DNA of 64,000 bases from Oscillospiraceae bacterium (GTDB taxonomy: Bacteria > Bacillota > Clostridia > Oscillospirales > SIG627): the NCBI GenBank assembly GCA_015064635.1, contig SVRV01000003.1, forward strand, positions 1-64,000, read 5' to 3'. Below, piece by piece: positions 51,546 to 60,112 of this stretch; within the stretch, counting starts at the first letter, position 1, and every line of letters starts with the position of its first letter. The translations under genes were made by a program, and so were the position numbers. The notes beneath the pieces were generated by a model. That model had not been told where the DNA came from, did no database searches, and saw only the letters and a program-made list of their open reading frames with translations.

Positions 51546-52817
51546 ATGGAAACAAATATCTTAAATTTCGGTGCGGTAGCCGATGGCAAAACACTTAACA
51601 CAGAAGCCATTCAGAAGGCAATAGATACTGTGGCTGAGGCAGGCGGTGGCAGAGTAACAATACCCGCAGGAACATTCCTTACGGGAACAATTTGGCTGAA
51701 AAGTCATATTGAGCTTCACTTTGAAAACGGAGCGGTGCTGAAGGCATCCGAAAATCTTAACGACTATAACGAGGAGGATGCATATCGCCAGAATTACGGC
51801 TTTACTCCCGAGGGATGGGTAGGTAAGCACCTAATTGTAGCTGTTGAGCAGACCGACGTATCTGTTACCGGTAAGGGTATTATAGATGGCTCAGGCTCGG
51901 CTTTCTTTGAAGAGCCCCAAAAAATGTTTTATACAGGATTTACATTCAGATACGGAGTTGCATTCAGCAAGAAGGGTACTGTTCGTCCGGGACAGACGAT
52001 GTGTATTATAGAGTGTCGGGATGTGACGATCCGTGATGTCTCAATCGTGGATTCTCCCTCATGGTGCTTCTTCATTCATGGAAGCGAGGACGTGATAATT
52101 AGCGGAATCAGAGTGAAAAATATACCCTGGCACGCCAATACAGACGGAATTGATATTGATGCCTCGAAAAACGTTACTGTCTCCGACTGTATCATTGATA
52201 CGGGTGACGATGCTTTTGCGATACGCTGTGCAGGTTATCGCATCCGTGAAGACCTTGATGTATGCGAGAATATTACAATAACCAACTGCGTATGTTATGC
52301 ACGCTCCTCGGGTGTCAGAATTTCCGTAGGCAAGGGAACGATAAGAAATGTTGTAATGTCGAACATTGTTTTCAGAGAGTGTTCTCCCGCAATAAACATT
52401 GCAAGTGCATATAACGGAAAAGGACATATAAATGTTGAAAATGTTATGATAAATAACATTATAGCTGACGATGTGGGAATTCCCATAAGCATTTACGAAA
52501 ATAATGATTGCCATATCAAGAACGTAAATATATCAAATTTCCGCGCAAGTGCTAAATGCAGATGTCTTTTCAAGGCGGACGACATTGGCGCAGTGAGCAA
52601 TATAAATCTGCGTGACGTTAATATTGAGCTTTCAAACCCCACTTTTGAGATGACAGACCATACCCGCGAGAAGCGAGGCAAATGTGCCGTTGAGGTAAGC
52701 GGTGTCGATACTATTTGCTTTGACAATGTGAAAATAGAAAAGTCGGATGATGTCGATCTTGACTTTTACAGTGAAGAGAACAGCGTGAATGTCACAAAAA
52801 GAGACTGTAATTTTTGA
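51546..52817 (+). CDS. GH28-fold protein (polygalacturonase-like), copy 2
   Basis: This protein also has 423 residues and aligns end to end with the preceding one (for example NTDGIDIDASKNVTVSDCII is identical), so they arose by tandem duplication. It keeps NTDGID and TGDDAFAI but has ARSSGVRISVGKG in place of the GHG motif. It lacks a signal peptide. A weak ribosome site (AAAGG, 51531-51535) lies in the 15-base gap, so translation may depend on the upstream gene. Divergence is largest at about 115-145 and 330-400, which could reflect different substrates. Confidence 0.88.
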   Translation: METNILNFGAVADGKTLNTEAIQKAIDTVAEAGGGRVTIPAGTFLTGTIWLKSHIELHFENGAVLKASENLNDYNEEDAYRQNYGFTPEGWVGKHLIVAVEQTDVSVTGKGIIDGSGSAFFEEPQKMFYTGFTFRYGVAFSKKGTVRPGQTMCIIECRDVTIRDVSIVDSPSWCFFIHGSEDVIISGIRVKNIPWHANTDGIDIDASKNVTVSDCIIDTGDDAFAIRCAGYRIREDLDVCENITITNCVCYARSSGVRISVGKGTIRNVVMSNIVFRECSPAINIASAYNGKGHINVENVMINNIIADDVGIPISIYENNDCHIKNVNISNFRASAKCRCLFKADDIGAVSNINLRDVNIELSNPTFEMTDHTREKRGKCAVEVSGVDTICFDNVKIEKSDDVDLDFYSEENSVNVTKRDCNF

Positions 52818-52869
52818 TTATATAAGGACACCCCACTTACACTCGCTAAAACTTTTTAAAAAAGGCTTA

Positions 52870-52908
52870 AAAAATCCCTTTGAACATAAAATGCTCAAAG
52901 GGATTTTT
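52870..52908. terminator. Bidirectional terminator, GH28 operon/exonuclease
   Basis: AAAAATCCCTTTGA (52870-52883) and TCAAAGGGATTTTT (52895-52908) form a perfect 14-bp stem with T-tracts on both strands; it lies between two convergent transcripts. Confidence 0.93.
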
Positions 52909-52912
52909 CATT

Positions 52913-53830
52913 TTACCGAGGGGTGTGTCTGCGTTTCTTAAATGAATTGCTTATTTCCTTCTTTTCTTCGTAAAATGCTCTGAATTCGTCTGTCATGGGA
53001 AGCACAGCTCTTTTTACTCTGTATTTTTCCTCTTTTCTTACGAATTTAAGCCTCACAAAAAGCTCACTGCCGCATTCACACTTTGCAATACCAAGTGTTT
53101 TGCAGGGATTTTGCCTTATAAATCCGTGAGCATTGACCTTATTTTGACAGTCGGGGCATTCTACTTCATAAACCTCGCTGTCACGAAGTGCTGCACGCTT
53201 GGTTTCGTATTCACCGCCGCAGAAATCTGTTTCTTCACCGAATGGTGTCAGAAAAATTGCCTTCAGCTCATCGTAATTCTCAAGGCCCGAAACCATATCC
53301 AGGTGACGGCAGACAATGGCGGTGTTTTTTGCATCGTGAAGTGCATTGTGTGCTTCCTCACCTGTCTCACCGAGTGTCTCAAGCGCTCCCGAAAGAGACA
53401 TCTGTCGGTGCTCCTTTGTTATTTGAGCATCAAAAATTACCTGAAGGTTATAGTTTTTTGGTATGTATTCCGTATCAATGGAGTGAAGTATCATATTGTC
53501 CTTTAAAACGGGAATGTCATCGGGTCCCCAAGTAAGTAATACAATATCGTCTCCGCACCACTTGCGAAATAGCGAAAATGCCTCGGGGAAGGGAGTTCCG
53601 TTTTTTAACTCCTCGTTTGTAATTCCCGTGAGTGTCTGCACTTTCTTATGCATCTTTTTGTAGTACTTTGGCGAGATGATTATATTGAAGGTGTCTGTGA
53701 CACAAAAGCTCTCATCAAGCTTTACCGCACCTATCTGCACAACCTCTGCGTGAAGTACAACAGGCTCGGTCACCGTCATTTTTGCATATAACGGCTGATT
53801 CCATTCCATATCAAGTATAATGTAGTTCAT
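52913..53830 (-). CDS. DnaQ-like 3'-5' exonuclease with C-terminal zinc ribbon
   Basis: The 305-residue protein opens MNYIILDMEWNQPLYAK; the ExoI motif Asp-x-Glu is in DMEW, ExoII appears around LTWGPDDIPVLK, and ExoIII around HNALHDAKNTA has the His and Asp of the DEDDh class. The last 90 residues contain CPDCQNK and AKCECGS, probably a zinc ribbon. It may process RNA or DNA ends like KapD/ERI-type enzymes in Firmicutes. A role in repair or RNA trimming cannot be separated from sequence. Confidence 0.88.
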   Translation of the reverse strand: MNYIILDMEWNQPLYAKMTVTEPVVLHAEVVQIGAVKLDESFCVTDTFNIIISPKYYKKMHKKVQTLTGITNEELKNGTPFPEAFSLFRKWCGDDIVLLTWGPDDIPVLKDNMILHSIDTEYIPKNYNLQVIFDAQITKEHRQMSLSGALETLGETGEEAHNALHDAKNTAIVCRHLDMVSGLENYDELKAIFLTPFGEETDFCGGEYETKRAALRDSEVYEVECPDCQNKVNAHGFIRQNPCKTLGIAKCECGSELFVRLKFVRKEEKYRVKRAVLPMTDEFRAFYEEKKEISNSFKKRRHTPR

Positions 53831-53882
53831 TTTTTGTTATCCTTAATTTTAATGACCTCAATATGATATCATAAAACATGAA

Positions 53883-53912
53883 AAAATGCAACACCCGAGT
53901 GTTGCATTTTTA
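53883..53912 (-). terminator. Terminator of the isomerase/oxidoreductase operon
   Basis: AAAAATGCAACAC (53883-53895) and GTGTTGCATTTTT (53900-53912), loop CCGA. On the minus strand it directly follows the isomerase gene; the poly-T on the plus strand would also insulate the exonuclease gene. Confidence 0.9.
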
Positions 53913-53917
53913 TTAAC

Positions 53918-54751
53918 TTATATCATCTCACGAAGTCGCTTCAACGCATCGAGGAAGGCTTCCTCGGCTGTTTCGTAAGCGTAGGGGTAGGAGAATACCG
54001 AGTTTGTGAGCTTCTTGAGTCCTTCAAAGGTCTGGAGGTGGGGCTCAAGGGTGATATACACATCACGATCAGCGGTTTTTGCAAAATCCGAGAGAATATC
54101 GGCAATTCTTCCTTCACCAAGTCCGGGAGGCACTATCTCTTTTTTAGCTGTGCCGTCCTTGATGTGGAAGTACTCGATTTTATCCTTCAGCATGGTATAT
54201 GCTTCCCAGGGGTCATATGTTCCCAGACGGAAGTTACCCATGTCGAATACGCACTTCATTCTTTCCCCAAGTGCCTCAAACAAGTCAAAGCACATCTCGG
54301 GCTCTTCACCGTAGATTCCGCCCTCGTTTTCGTGGCAGAGTGTTATTCCGTAGCTGTCTGCAATGTCAAGCATTGCATTGATTCTTGAGAGCACCTCACT
54401 TCTGTGTGCCTTCTTTTCATCCTTGGGCATATAGAAGGAGAACATTCTGATGTTTTTACAATCAAGTGCTTTTGCGATCTTGCAGGTACGCTCGGTGAGC
54501 TCAAGATGGGGCTGCATGGGGTCGTCAATCTTTATTTTACCAAGGGGTGAGCCGATAGAGGACACCTTTATTCCCGCAGCTTTTACCTTCTTTGAAACCT
54601 CTTCAAGCTGGTTGTCGTCAAGGCTTGAAATATTTGTGCCCGATACATTTCTCGGCTCAATGGCGGGGATGTTGTTTTCCTTCAGAGCCGAGAGCTGTGT
54701 ATCAAAGTTGGGGCTGTATTCATCGGCAAATGCCGAAATGATATATTTCAT
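53918..54751 (-). CDS. Sugar phosphate isomerase/epimerase-like TIM-barrel protein
   Basis: The 277-residue protein opens MKYIISAFADEYSPNFDTQL and shows the metal-binding pattern of the xylose-isomerase-like AP-endonuclease-2 fold: CHENEGGIYGE with Glu, CVFDMGNFRLG with Asp, YFHIKDG with His and VYITLEPH with Glu. Members isomerise or epimerise sugars or cyclitols, or cleave 3-keto-sugars. A longer frame (54766) overlaps the upstream gene; GAGGAGATATAAT gives ATG 54751, two bases after that gene's stop. It is the last gene of a three-gene operon with two Gfo/Idh dehydrogenases. Confidence 0.85.
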   Translation of the reverse strand: MKYIISAFADEYSPNFDTQLSALKENNIPAIEPRNVSGTNISSLDDNQLEEVSKKVKAAGIKVSSIGSPLGKIKIDDPMQPHLELTERTCKIAKALDCKNIRMFSFYMPKDEKKAHRSEVLSRINAMLDIADSYGITLCHENEGGIYGEEPEMCFDLFEALGERMKCVFDMGNFRLGTYDPWEAYTMLKDKIEYFHIKDGTAKKEIVPPGLGEGRIADILSDFAKTADRDVYITLEPHLQTFEGLKKLTNSVFSYPYAYETAEEAFLDALKRLREMI

Positions 54752-54752
54752 A

Positions 54753-55622
54753 TTATATCTCCTCAAATGTGTGTACGGCTTCTTCCTTGCCGCTTTCTAT
54801 GGAACGCATTATGGCAGAAATTACAAACACAGGGGCGATAAATTCGCTGTATGACTGTCTCTGCTTGCCTGCATAAAGGTCATGGAATTCCTCAAATTCA
54901 CGGTTGAATACATTCTCAAGAGTGTATTCTCCTCCTGCAAGTCCCTTTTCGGAGCTTACTGTTGCGGAGTAGGAGTAGTAACCCTCGGTAAATGTGATGG
55001 TTACGTCAAACTCTTCGTATCTTACTACAACAGTTACGATAGGACGCTTGTCGAAGGCGATGACAGACTTGGGGTAATATCCGAATATCTCACACATTAC
55101 CTGAACGAGATGCTGTGAATAGAACCAGAATCCGCCATACTCGTTATCAATGCTGACGGGTGCTCTGAGAAAGCCTCCGAATACCTTTCCGTATTCTCCT
55201 TCTTTTACTCCCTTTGCAAGGTCACGCACAAGGTCTGCATGGGGGCAGGATGAACCGCCGGTTACAAGGATGTTTTTTGCCTTCAGCTCCTTCATAAAGG
55301 AAACAGCTTCTTCTTCGTCGCAGGTGATAGGCTTGTCAAGGAACATGGGGATGCCGCTTTCAATATAAGGCTTTGCGTACTTGTAGTGGTTTGCACCGTG
55401 ACGTGCTGTCACCATAATGCCGTCAACCTTACCAACAAGCTCGTCGTAAGACTTCATCACGGGAACGCCGAACTCCTCGCAGAGCTTCTCGGCAGCGCCC
55501 TCGTATTCGCTGAATACACCAACAAATTCAATGTCATCTGCAAACATTTTATCCTTGATGTTTGCCTTTAAAAAGTTATTGGCATGGGAATTCTCGCATC
55601 CAAGTATTGCAATCTTTTTCAT
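54753..55622 (-). CDS. Gfo/Idh/MocA oxidoreductase, SH-subtype
   Basis: The 289-residue protein starts MKKIAILGCENSHANNFLKA. The dinucleotide loop lacks the usual GxGxxG and instead has GCENSHA, shared in part with the protein at 63209 (DCSHP). DGIMVTARHGANHYKYAKPY and FLDKPITCDEEEA, with the conserved Lys of the family, follow. It probably oxidises a sugar or cyclitol with NAD(P). It lies two bases behind the isomerase start and three bases from the next dehydrogenase, so the genes are tightly co-translated. Confidence 0.85.
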   Translation of the reverse strand: MKKIAILGCENSHANNFLKANIKDKMFADDIEFVGVFSEYEGAAEKLCEEFGVPVMKSYDELVGKVDGIMVTARHGANHYKYAKPYIESGIPMFLDKPITCDEEEAVSFMKELKAKNILVTGGSSCPHADLVRDLAKGVKEGEYGKVFGGFLRAPVSIDNEYGGFWFYSQHLVQVMCEIFGYYPKSVIAFDKRPIVTVVVRYEEFDVTITFTEGYYSYSATVSSEKGLAGGEYTLENVFNREFEEFHDLYAGKQRQSYSEFIAPVFVISAIMRSIESGKEEAVHTFEEI

Positions 55623-55624
55623 TC

Positions 55625-56695
55625 TTAATACTTCCTTTCAAGGGGATTCTGAGCATGAATTGCTTCGATTACACCTATAATCTTGGCACCATGTTCGGGG
55701 CCGATGGGAAGGGGAGTGCCGTTCACAATTTTCTCGTAAACTGTGTTGTAAAGATTCTTGGTTCCGATATCAAATGCAGTTCCGTCAAACTTACCCTCTT
55801 CTTCGTGAGTTATGAGCTTTTCCGCACAGTATGTAGGCTCACCGTTTTCGAGTCTGAGAGTGTCGATAACAACGGGTCTTTCGGGATTTTCGCCGTCAAC
55901 AACATATTTGTATTTGTAGGTTGTGGGTGTATACTCGGCACATCCTCTTGAGCCAAACAGCTTCACATTAAAAGGACTGTAAGCGTCAACGGATATAACC
56001 TCAAGGTCAACTACGGGTTTACCGGGAGCTGTGATGATAGCCTTTGCAAAGTCATCCGAGTCACCGCTTGTCATGCAACGAGCAAGCTTTGAGTACTCAA
56101 CCTTGATTTCATCGGAAAATCCGAGCATATCACATACAAAGCCTACAGGGTGAGGACCTGTGTTGTAGAGACCTCCGGCGTTCTTCACCTGGAGAGTCTG
56201 CCAGTCCCAACGGCGTGCAAAGTTGTTATATTTGATTGATACCTGCTGGATTTCACCAAGCTTGCCCGATGCCATAAGGTTCTTGATATCCTGATAGAAG
56301 GGAGCGAAGAAGGACTGCTGGAACACCGCAAGGGTAACGTTGTTTTCCTTAGCTGTCTTTATCATATCTTCACATTCGTAGCGTGTTCTTGCCATAGGCT
56401 TTTCAACAAGAACGTTAAAGCCGTGATTCATCAAATCAATTGACACGGGATAGTGCATATCCGAGTAGGTCGAATTCACCACGAGGTCAATATCATCTCT
56501 TCCGAAAAGCTCTGTGTAATCACTGTAAACCTCACAGCCTTCGTATAAATCCTTTGCTCTGTTTCGTCTTACCTCGTCCATATCAACGACGGCCACGACC
56601 TCGAATTTATCATTGGCTTCGCTTCTGAAGAAAGCGCCGTGTATGTTTTTGCCGCTTCTTCCTTGTCCGATTATTGCTACTCTTAATTTTTTCAT
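55625..56695 (-). CDS. Gfo/Idh/MocA oxidoreductase
   Basis: The 356-residue protein begins MKKLRVAIIGQGRSGKNIHG with a Rossmann loop GQGRSG; LVEKPMARTRYECEDMI has the catalytic Lys of the EKP motif, and NAGGLYNTGPHPVGFVCDML holds the conserved His of the substrate pocket. Frames open further upstream to 56953, but a promoter and AGGTATAAC ribosome site place the start at 56695. It is the first gene of the minus-strand operon that diverges from the AraC regulator gene. The substrate is unknown. Confidence 0.9.
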   Translation of the reverse strand: MKKLRVAIIGQGRSGKNIHGAFFRSEANDKFEVVAVVDMDEVRRNRAKDLYEGCEVYSDYTELFGRDDIDLVVNSTYSDMHYPVSIDLMNHGFNVLVEKPMARTRYECEDMIKTAKENNVTLAVFQQSFFAPFYQDIKNLMASGKLGEIQQVSIKYNNFARRWDWQTLQVKNAGGLYNTGPHPVGFVCDMLGFSDEIKVEYSKLARCMTSGDSDDFAKAIITAPGKPVVDLEVISVDAYSPFNVKLFGSRGCAEYTPTTYKYKYVVDGENPERPVVIDTLRLENGEPTYCAEKLITHEEEGKFDGTAFDIGTKNLYNTVYEKIVNGTPLPIGPEHGAKIIGVIEAIHAQNPLERKY

Positions 56696-56704
56696 GTTAT
56701 ACCT

Positions 56705-56722
56705 CCAATATTTGGTGTTATA
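56705..56722. promoter_or_regulatory. CCAATATTTGG-type site near the oxidoreductase start
   Basis: CCAATATTTGGTGTTATA lies between the minus-strand promoter and the 56695 start. It resembles GCAATATTTGTATTGC (57638) and TCAATATTTGTTATAT (57660), and may be a binding site of the AraC protein. Confidence 0.4.
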
Positions 56723-56725
56723 ATC

Positions 56726-56754
56726 ATTATACTGTTGATTTTTTGAAATGTAAA
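56726..56754 (-). promoter_or_regulatory. Promoter of the oxidoreductase-isomerase operon
   Basis: On the minus strand TTTACA (56749-56754), 17 bases, TATAAT (56726-56731). Confidence 0.75.
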
Positions 56755-56775
56755 TATCAAAAATTCGTATATGTA

Positions 56776-56804
56776 TTGCATTTTCTGTATTTTTGTTATA
56801 AAAT
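56776..56804 (+). promoter_or_regulatory. Promoter of the AraC-family gene
   Basis: TTGCAT (56776-56781), 17 bases, TAAAAT (56799-56804), 18 bases before the start codon. Confidence 0.6.
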
Positions 56805-56822
56805 ATAGGGGAGGTGATATAA

Positions 56823-57629
56823 GTGAGTGAAATTGCTGTCCTTGCAGGGAACCATACATACTTTGAAAAGATAATGCCGGACTCGATAGATATCCACGAG
56901 CATGATGTATGGGAATTTATGTTTTTCATTAAAGTGAGCGGAGTATATTTCATGGAAGGTAAGGCGTACCGTCTTCACGAAAACGACGTTTTACTCATTC
57001 CGCCGAGAATACAGCACAGAATCATAATGGATGCCCCCTCAGAATATGAAAGATACAATATGCTCTTTGATTCGGCTCTTCTGCCCGAAGATCTGAAAGC
57101 TATGCTCCCGCAGATAAATACTATCATTCACCTTGAGGATAACGGAGTAAAAGCACTTTTGTCAAGCTTTGACGTGTATATGTCCTCATTTGATAAAAAG
57201 ACAGCTTTTATAGGCTTTGACGCAGTGCTGAAGGCGTTGTTGTTGCGTATGTACCTTGTGTCGGGGGAGAGCGACAGAAAGCAGACCTCCAGAGTCAATC
57301 CCATTATAACACGTGCAACTGCCTATATTCAGAAAAACCTTGTGTCAATTGACAGCGTTGACGATGTATGTGCGGCACTGTTTATAACTAACAGTCACTT
57401 GCACCACCTGTTTCAAAAGTATCTTATGACCTCACCGGGGAAGTATATAATGTCCAAACGTATCTTTGAGGCACAAAGGCTTATACGAAGCGGAGAGCTC
57501 CCGATACGTGCCGCATCAAAGGTCGGCTTTGACAATTACGCAACGTTTTACCGTAACTATAAAAAGTTTTTCGGTCACTCTCCCTCGGAGGAGAATATGA
57601 TAAATGTTGTAAGAGAGCAATATTTTTAA
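56823..57629 (+). CDS. AraC-family transcriptional regulator
   Basis: The protein has 268 residues. A cupin-like N-domain (DIHEHDVWEFMFFIKVSGVY, VLLIPPRIQHRI) for ligand sensing precedes two helix-turn-helix motifs (about 165-262). VDDVCAALFITNSHLHHLFQ and AASKVGFDNYATFYRNYKKF are clear AraC signatures. GTG at 56823 follows GGGGAGGTGATATAA. It diverges from the oxidoreductase operon and lies 100 bases ahead of another Gfo/Idh gene, so it very probably controls this locus in response to a sugar or sugar acid. Confidence 0.92.
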   Translation: MSEIAVLAGNHTYFEKIMPDSIDIHEHDVWEFMFFIKVSGVYFMEGKAYRLHENDVLLIPPRIQHRIIMDAPSEYERYNMLFDSALLPEDLKAMLPQINTIIHLEDNGVKALLSSFDVYMSSFDKKTAFIGFDAVLKALLLRMYLVSGESDRKQTSRVNPIITRATAYIQKNLVSIDSVDDVCAALFITNSHLHHLFQKYLMTSPGKYIMSKRIFEAQRLIRSGELPIRAASKVGFDNYATFYRNYKKFFGHSPSEENMINVVREQYF

Positions 57630-57637
57630 TTAAAAAA

Positions 57638-57678
57638 GCAATATTTGTATTGCAAAAAGTCAATATTTGTTATATACT
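57638..57678 (+). promoter_or_regulatory. Promoter with CAATATTT direct repeats
   Basis: TTGCAA (57650-57655), 17 bases, TATACT (57673-57678). GCAATATTTGTATTGC (57638-57653) and TCAATATTTGTTATAT (57660-57675) flank or lie within it, and GCAATATTTTT occurs at 57617-57627. The segment CAAAAAGTCAATATTT is almost repeated at 63108-63123. Two in-phase half sites 22 bases apart are what AraC-type proteins bind. Confidence 0.7.
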
Positions 57679-57731
57679 GAAATCGGTAATTTAGAAACCT
57701 TTAACAATTTTTATATACGGAGGAAAAAACA

Positions 57732-58910
57732 ATGGCAGATAAGACAATGGAAAATCTCAATGACCTCAGTGCCAGAGAAACCGTTAAGGAAGTATCCGAC
57801 AAGAAGGTCAGAGTTGCTATCATCGGATGCGGATGGATCGCAGGTGCTCATATAGCAGCTTACAAGAACCAGAAGGATGTTGAAATCGTTGCGGGATGCG
57901 ACCTTATTCCCGGAAAGGCAAAGGCTTTCTTTGAGCAGTACGGAGTAGAGGGTGTTAAGACAGACTACGCTTCTCACAAGGAAATGATAGACGACAAGAG
58001 CCTTAAGCTTGATGCGGTTTCTATTTGTACATACAACCGTCAGCATGCGGCTCCCGCTATCTATGCTCTTGAAAACGGAATCAACGTTATGCTTGAAAAG
58101 CCCTTTACCGTAACTCTTGATGAGGCAATTGAGGTAATGCGTGCAGAGAAGAAGAGCGGTAAGGTTCTTTCAATCGGCTTCCAGCCCAGAATGGATGCCA
58201 ACATGCAGCAGATCAAGAAGATAGTTGAATCGGGTGAGCTTGGTCAGATCTACTACATTCAGACAGGCGGCGGACGTCGCAGAGGTATCCCCACACCCTA
58301 CGGAACATCATTTATTGCTTCGGAAACAGGCGGTATCGGTGCTATGGGCGATATCGGATGCTACTCTCTTGATATGGTACTCAACGCTATCGGCTATCCA
58401 AAGCCTCTCACAGTTTCAGGCTATAAGTCAGCATTCTTCGGTACAGATCCCAAGTATTGTGGCTATCCCGATGATAAGAAGGCTGAATATGCAAAGGCAT
58501 TCGGCGTTGAAGATTTCGCCGCAGGCTTTGTAAGACTTGAGGGCGGTATCGTTCTCGACTTCCGTATTGCATGGGCAATGAATCTTGACACCCCCGGTGA
58601 CACAATTATCATGGGTACTAAGGGAAGCCTTCGTATTCCTTCAACTGACTGCTGGAACGGAACAGTTGGCGGTCCTATGAAGATTTACCACGAGGTTGCA
58701 GGTCTCCAGACAGAGACAATCGTTCCCATCATTGATTCCAAGGTCAGCCTCTTCGATATGAAGATCAGAACCTTCCTTGATGCTTGTAAGAACGGTACTC
58801 CCGCTCCTGTTCCTTCAAGTCAGATCATCTACAACCAGGCTATTATCGACGGTATCGTAAGATCTGCTGAGCTCGGTCACGAAATCGAGATCGAAATTCC
58901 CGAAATCTAA
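57732..58910 (+). CDS. Gfo/Idh/MocA oxidoreductase
   Basis: The 392-residue protein has a 25-residue polar N-extension, then VRVAIIGCGWIAGAHIAAYK with the Rossmann loop GCGWIAG. MLEKPFTVTLDEAIEVM has the EKP Lys, and GAMGDIGCYSLDMVLNA stands at the substrate pocket (Asp, Tyr instead of the common His). Its size and extension set it apart from the other Gfo/Idh proteins here. Codon use is strongly biased toward that of the ribosomal genes, so it may be highly expressed. ACGGAGGAAAAAACA precedes ATG. It has its own terminator. Confidence 0.9.
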   Translation: MADKTMENLNDLSARETVKEVSDKKVRVAIIGCGWIAGAHIAAYKNQKDVEIVAGCDLIPGKAKAFFEQYGVEGVKTDYASHKEMIDDKSLKLDAVSICTYNRQHAAPAIYALENGINVMLEKPFTVTLDEAIEVMRAEKKSGKVLSIGFQPRMDANMQQIKKIVESGELGQIYYIQTGGGRRRGIPTPYGTSFIASETGGIGAMGDIGCYSLDMVLNAIGYPKPLTVSGYKSAFFGTDPKYCGYPDDKKAEYAKAFGVEDFAAGFVRLEGGIVLDFRIAWAMNLDTPGDTIIMGTKGSLRIPSTDCWNGTVGGPMKIYHEVAGLQTETIVPIIDSKVSLFDMKIRTFLDACKNGTPAPVPSSQIIYNQAIIDGIVRSAELGHEIEIEIPEI

Positions 58911-58929
58911 AATACAATGACAATTGCGA

Positions 58930-58964
58930 ATGGTGCACAAATGATTTTGTGCACCATATTTTTT
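58930..58964 (+). terminator. Terminator after the 57732 gene
   Basis: ATGGTGCACAAA (58930-58941) and TTTGTGCACCAT (58946-58957) form a 12-bp stem, followed by ATTTTTTT. Confidence 0.92.
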
Positions 58965-58974
58965 TGATTTGGTA

Positions 58975-59003
58975 TTGCTTTTGTTCGAGTTTTAGAATAT
59001 AAT
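58975..59003 (+). promoter_or_regulatory. Promoter of the restriction-modification cassette
   Basis: TTGCTT (58975-58980), 17 bases, TATAAT (58998-59003), about 30 bases before the methyltransferase start. Confidence 0.7.
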
Positions 59004-59033
59004 ATATACATAATGTATAAGGAGTGTAACAAA

Positions 59034-60101
59034 ATGGAAGTTATGTCTGCAAAAGAAGCGGCTGACAAATGGGGAATATCTCAAAGACGTGTAGCTGTTC
59101 TTTGTTCCGAAAACAGAATAGAAAATGCTCAACTTTTGGGGAATATGTGGCTTATACCAATAAATGCAGAAAAGCCTATTGATGGAAGAAGTAAAAGATA
59201 TATTGAAACAGATAAAAGTGTAAGACCATTTTTGAAATGGGCAGGCGGTAAAGGTCAGCTGTTAAATAATCTTTCAAAATATTATCCCTTTGATGAAGGC
59301 AAAATAACAAAATATGCAGAGCCTTTTGTTGGCGGCGGAGCAGTTCTTTTTGATATTCTCAATAAATATAGCCTTGAAGGAATATATATATGTGACAACA
59401 ATGCAGAACTCATGAACGCATACAAAATGGTGCGCGACAGTATCGAAGAAGTGATTTACTTCCTTTCAATGTATCAGCAGGAATTTATACCGCTTGATGA
59501 CAATGGTAGAAAAATGTATTACTCTTCAAAAAGAGACAGATATAATTCTTTGAGCTTAATACGAAGCGACCTTGAACGAATTGAGAAAGCAGCTCTTATG
59601 ATTTTTCTCAATAGGACATGTTTCAATGGCCTTTACAGGGTAAACAGAAAAGGACAGTTTAATGTTCCAATGGGCTCATATAAAACTCCGCTTATTTGCG
59701 ACGAAAATAATTTGAGAGCAGTTTCTGATAAATTGCAAGATGTTATCATTGCTTGTGGCGATTTTAGAGATTCCGAAAGCTTTATAGATGAAAATACTTT
59801 TGTTTATTTTGACCCACCGTATAGACCTCTCAATCAGACTTCAAGTTTTACTGCTTATACCGAAGATAATTTTGATGACAATATGCAGATAGCTCTTGCT
59901 GAATTTGCAAAAGAAATGAGTAATAGAGGAGCAAAAGTTGTTGTTAGTAATTCAGATCCTAAAAATGTAGCTCCCGATGATAATTTCTTTGATGACTTAT
60001 ATAACACTTTTAACATTTGCAGGGTTGAGGCTAATAGAATGATAAATAGCAATAGCCAAGCAAGAGGAAAAATAAAAGAACTTTTGATATCTAATTTTTA
60101 A
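59034..60101 (+). CDS. Dam-type adenine methyltransferase with N-terminal HTH
   Basis: The 355-residue protein starts with a helix-turn-helix of excisionase type (MSAKEAADKWGISQRRVAVL), an extra not found in M.DpnII. The alpha-class methylase follows: FLKWAGGKGQLLNNLSKYYP (motif X), PFVGGGAVLFDI (motif I, SAM binding) and FVYFDPPYRPL (DPPY, catalytic). The D12/Dam class, together with the DpnII-like nuclease behind it, predicts GATC. The HTH may let the protein repress its own promoter. ATG 59034 is chosen behind AAGGAG; an ATG at 59013 is less likely. AT-rich codons differ from flanking genes. Confidence 0.9.
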   Translation: MEVMSAKEAADKWGISQRRVAVLCSENRIENAQLLGNMWLIPINAEKPIDGRSKRYIETDKSVRPFLKWAGGKGQLLNNLSKYYPFDEGKITKYAEPFVGGGAVLFDILNKYSLEGIYICDNNAELMNAYKMVRDSIEEVIYFLSMYQQEFIPLDDNGRKMYYSSKRDRYNSLSLIRSDLERIEKAALMIFLNRTCFNGLYRVNRKGQFNVPMGSYKTPLICDENNLRAVSDKLQDVIIACGDFRDSESFIDENTFVYFDPPYRPLNQTSSFTAYTEDNFDDNMQIALAEFAKEMSNRGAKVVVSNSDPKNVAPDDNFFDDLYNTFNICRVEANRMINSNSQARGKIKELLISNF

Positions 60102-60112
60102 GGAGATTTATT

